From CAISCU01 sp051861545 (GTDB lineage Bacteria > Bacteroidota > Bacteroidia > UKL13-3), in the NCBI GenBank assembly GCA_051861545.1, contig JBIMKP010000019.1, positions 1-64,000 on the forward strand: a stretch of DNA of 64,000 bases, given 5' to 3'. A program made the translations under genes and the position numbers. Shown here piece by piece: positions 63,410 to 64,000 of the stretch; the first letter of the stretch is position 1; each line of letters begins with the position of its first letter. The notes beneath the pieces are model-generated. The model ran no database searches and was not told the origin of the DNA. It worked only from the letters and a program-made list of their open reading frames with translations.

Positions 63410-64000
63410 ATGAAAAATCCTTTAATAATTATTGCAATTTTAAGTATGCTTATATCATGCCAAACCAAAAGAAAAATTGCCTGTGTTGGGGATAGTATTA
63501 CAGAAGGTGCAGGAATTCCTATCCAAAGTAAAGATGCATATCCTGCAGTTTTACAAAATCTATTAGGCCCGAAGTATCTTGTATTTAATGCTGGTAGAAG
63601 CGGCGCAACTATGTTAAAAAAATCGGATTTGCCTTATTGGAATTGTAATGAGTTTGCAAATGTTTTCGCTTTTCAACCACATGAAATTATCATCAAATTA
63701 GGTACAAACGACTCAAAAATACATAACTGGAATGCAGAAAATTATGAGAAAGATTTTCAATCAATGATTGATACATTTAACCATATTTTACACAAACCTA
63801 AAATATATGTTTGTTTACCTGTTCCAGCATTTAAAATGCAATGGGCAATTGATGATTCTGTTATTTCAAATCAAATTATTCCAATCATTCACAAACTAGA
63901 AGCTAAAAATCATTTCAAGATAATTGACTTGAATACCCCTTTTAAAAACGACCAAAAAATGTTTCCAGATGGCATACATCCAAACGAAGATGGAGCAGCA
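63410..64000 (+). CDS. SGNH/GDSL hydrolase lipoprotein (3' end outside the window)
   Basis: 197 codons from the ATG at 63410 to the window edge, no stop reached. A short lipoprotein signal (MLISC, cysteine near residue 17) precedes an SGNH hydrolase with block I GDSITEG, block II glycine in NAGRSGAT, block III LGTND and block V DGIHPNEDGA, so the Ser, Gly, Asn and Asp-x-x-His set is all visible. Probably an envelope esterase acting on acylated sugars or lipids; relatives include acetylxylan and rhamnogalacturonan acetylesterases. Only a few residues should be missing. Confidence 0.85.
   Translation, partial: MKNPLIIIAILSMLISCQTKRKIACVGDSITEGAGIPIQSKDAYPAVLQNLLGPKYLVFNAGRSGATMLKKSDLPYWNCNEFANVFAFQPHEIIIKLGTNDSKIHNWNAENYEKDFQSMIDTFNHILHKPKIYVCLPVPAFKMQWAIDDSVISNQIIPIIHKLEAKNHFKIIDLNTPFKNDQKMFPDGIHPNEDGAA

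Overview
The window comes from a member of the phylum Bacteroidota. It is AT-rich with little sign of Shine-Dalgarno sites. It carries Bacteroidota-type promoters (TTTG spaced from TAnnTTTG), three proteins with type IX secretion (T9SS) C-terminal sorting domains, the T9SS lipoprotein PorW/SprE, a TonB-dependent receptor with a carboxypeptidase-like N-terminal domain, an ECF sigma/FecR pair, and an atpZ-x-atpBEFHAG cluster without atpD and atpC. I cannot place it below phylum with confidence.

Layout. 1-3954 is an accessory patch: the end of an ISL3-like transposase, a decayed AAA/DUF4143 ATPase fragment ending at a 58-nt inverted repeat, a T9SS-exported CxxCH protein, and an intact AAA/DUF4143 ATPase behind two tandem 30-bp palindromes. 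4075-9157 holds ordinary genes: an SDR oxidoreductase, a transglutaminase-like protein, pyruvate dehydrogenase E1 beta and three lipoproteins. 9442-9758 is a toxin-antitoxin remnant with an intact small upstream gene and a PIN toxin cut to 38 residues. 10223-13541 has a T9SS subtilase, tRNA-Cys, an MgtC-like protein and tcdA.

13662-24901 reads as a carboxylate (probably acetate) locus on the minus strand. A porin, an MFS symporter, two small membrane proteins, a CbrA-like SSS-transporter/histidine kinase and a single-domain response regulator form one likely operon. An ScfR/RamB-type regulator and acetyl-CoA synthetase follow. A palindromic operator-like region and a candidate small RNA on the opposite strand lie between the two halves.

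25043-32064 has a TonB receptor-SUI1-phospholipase D operon diverging from a YceI-porin-YceI-like group. 32114-38602 has an amino-acid permease, then porW with a class A penicillin-binding protein. 38680-45706 runs from an M23 peptidase and a bactofilin straight into the ATP synthase genes. 45867-49440 is an ECF sigma/FecR cassette whose third gene keeps the STN signalling domain but replaces the usual TonB receptor with LA_2272-like surface repeats. 49515-50844 are small genes, two of them unknown coiled-coil membrane proteins.

50845-64000 is again accessory in character: a 334-bp MITE-like element touching the end of a 1.5-kaa DUF4011 helicase-nuclease (possible defence protein), a 2142-residue lectin/PKD T9SS adhesin, and a GDSL lipoprotein running off the edge. 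Three copies of an approximately 150-bp three-hairpin palindromic element (9865, 50953, 63078) are scattered in the window. They share ends and a GCGGACC core, while their stem arms differ in sequence and mostly keep pairing; this is the most interesting unexplained structure seen.
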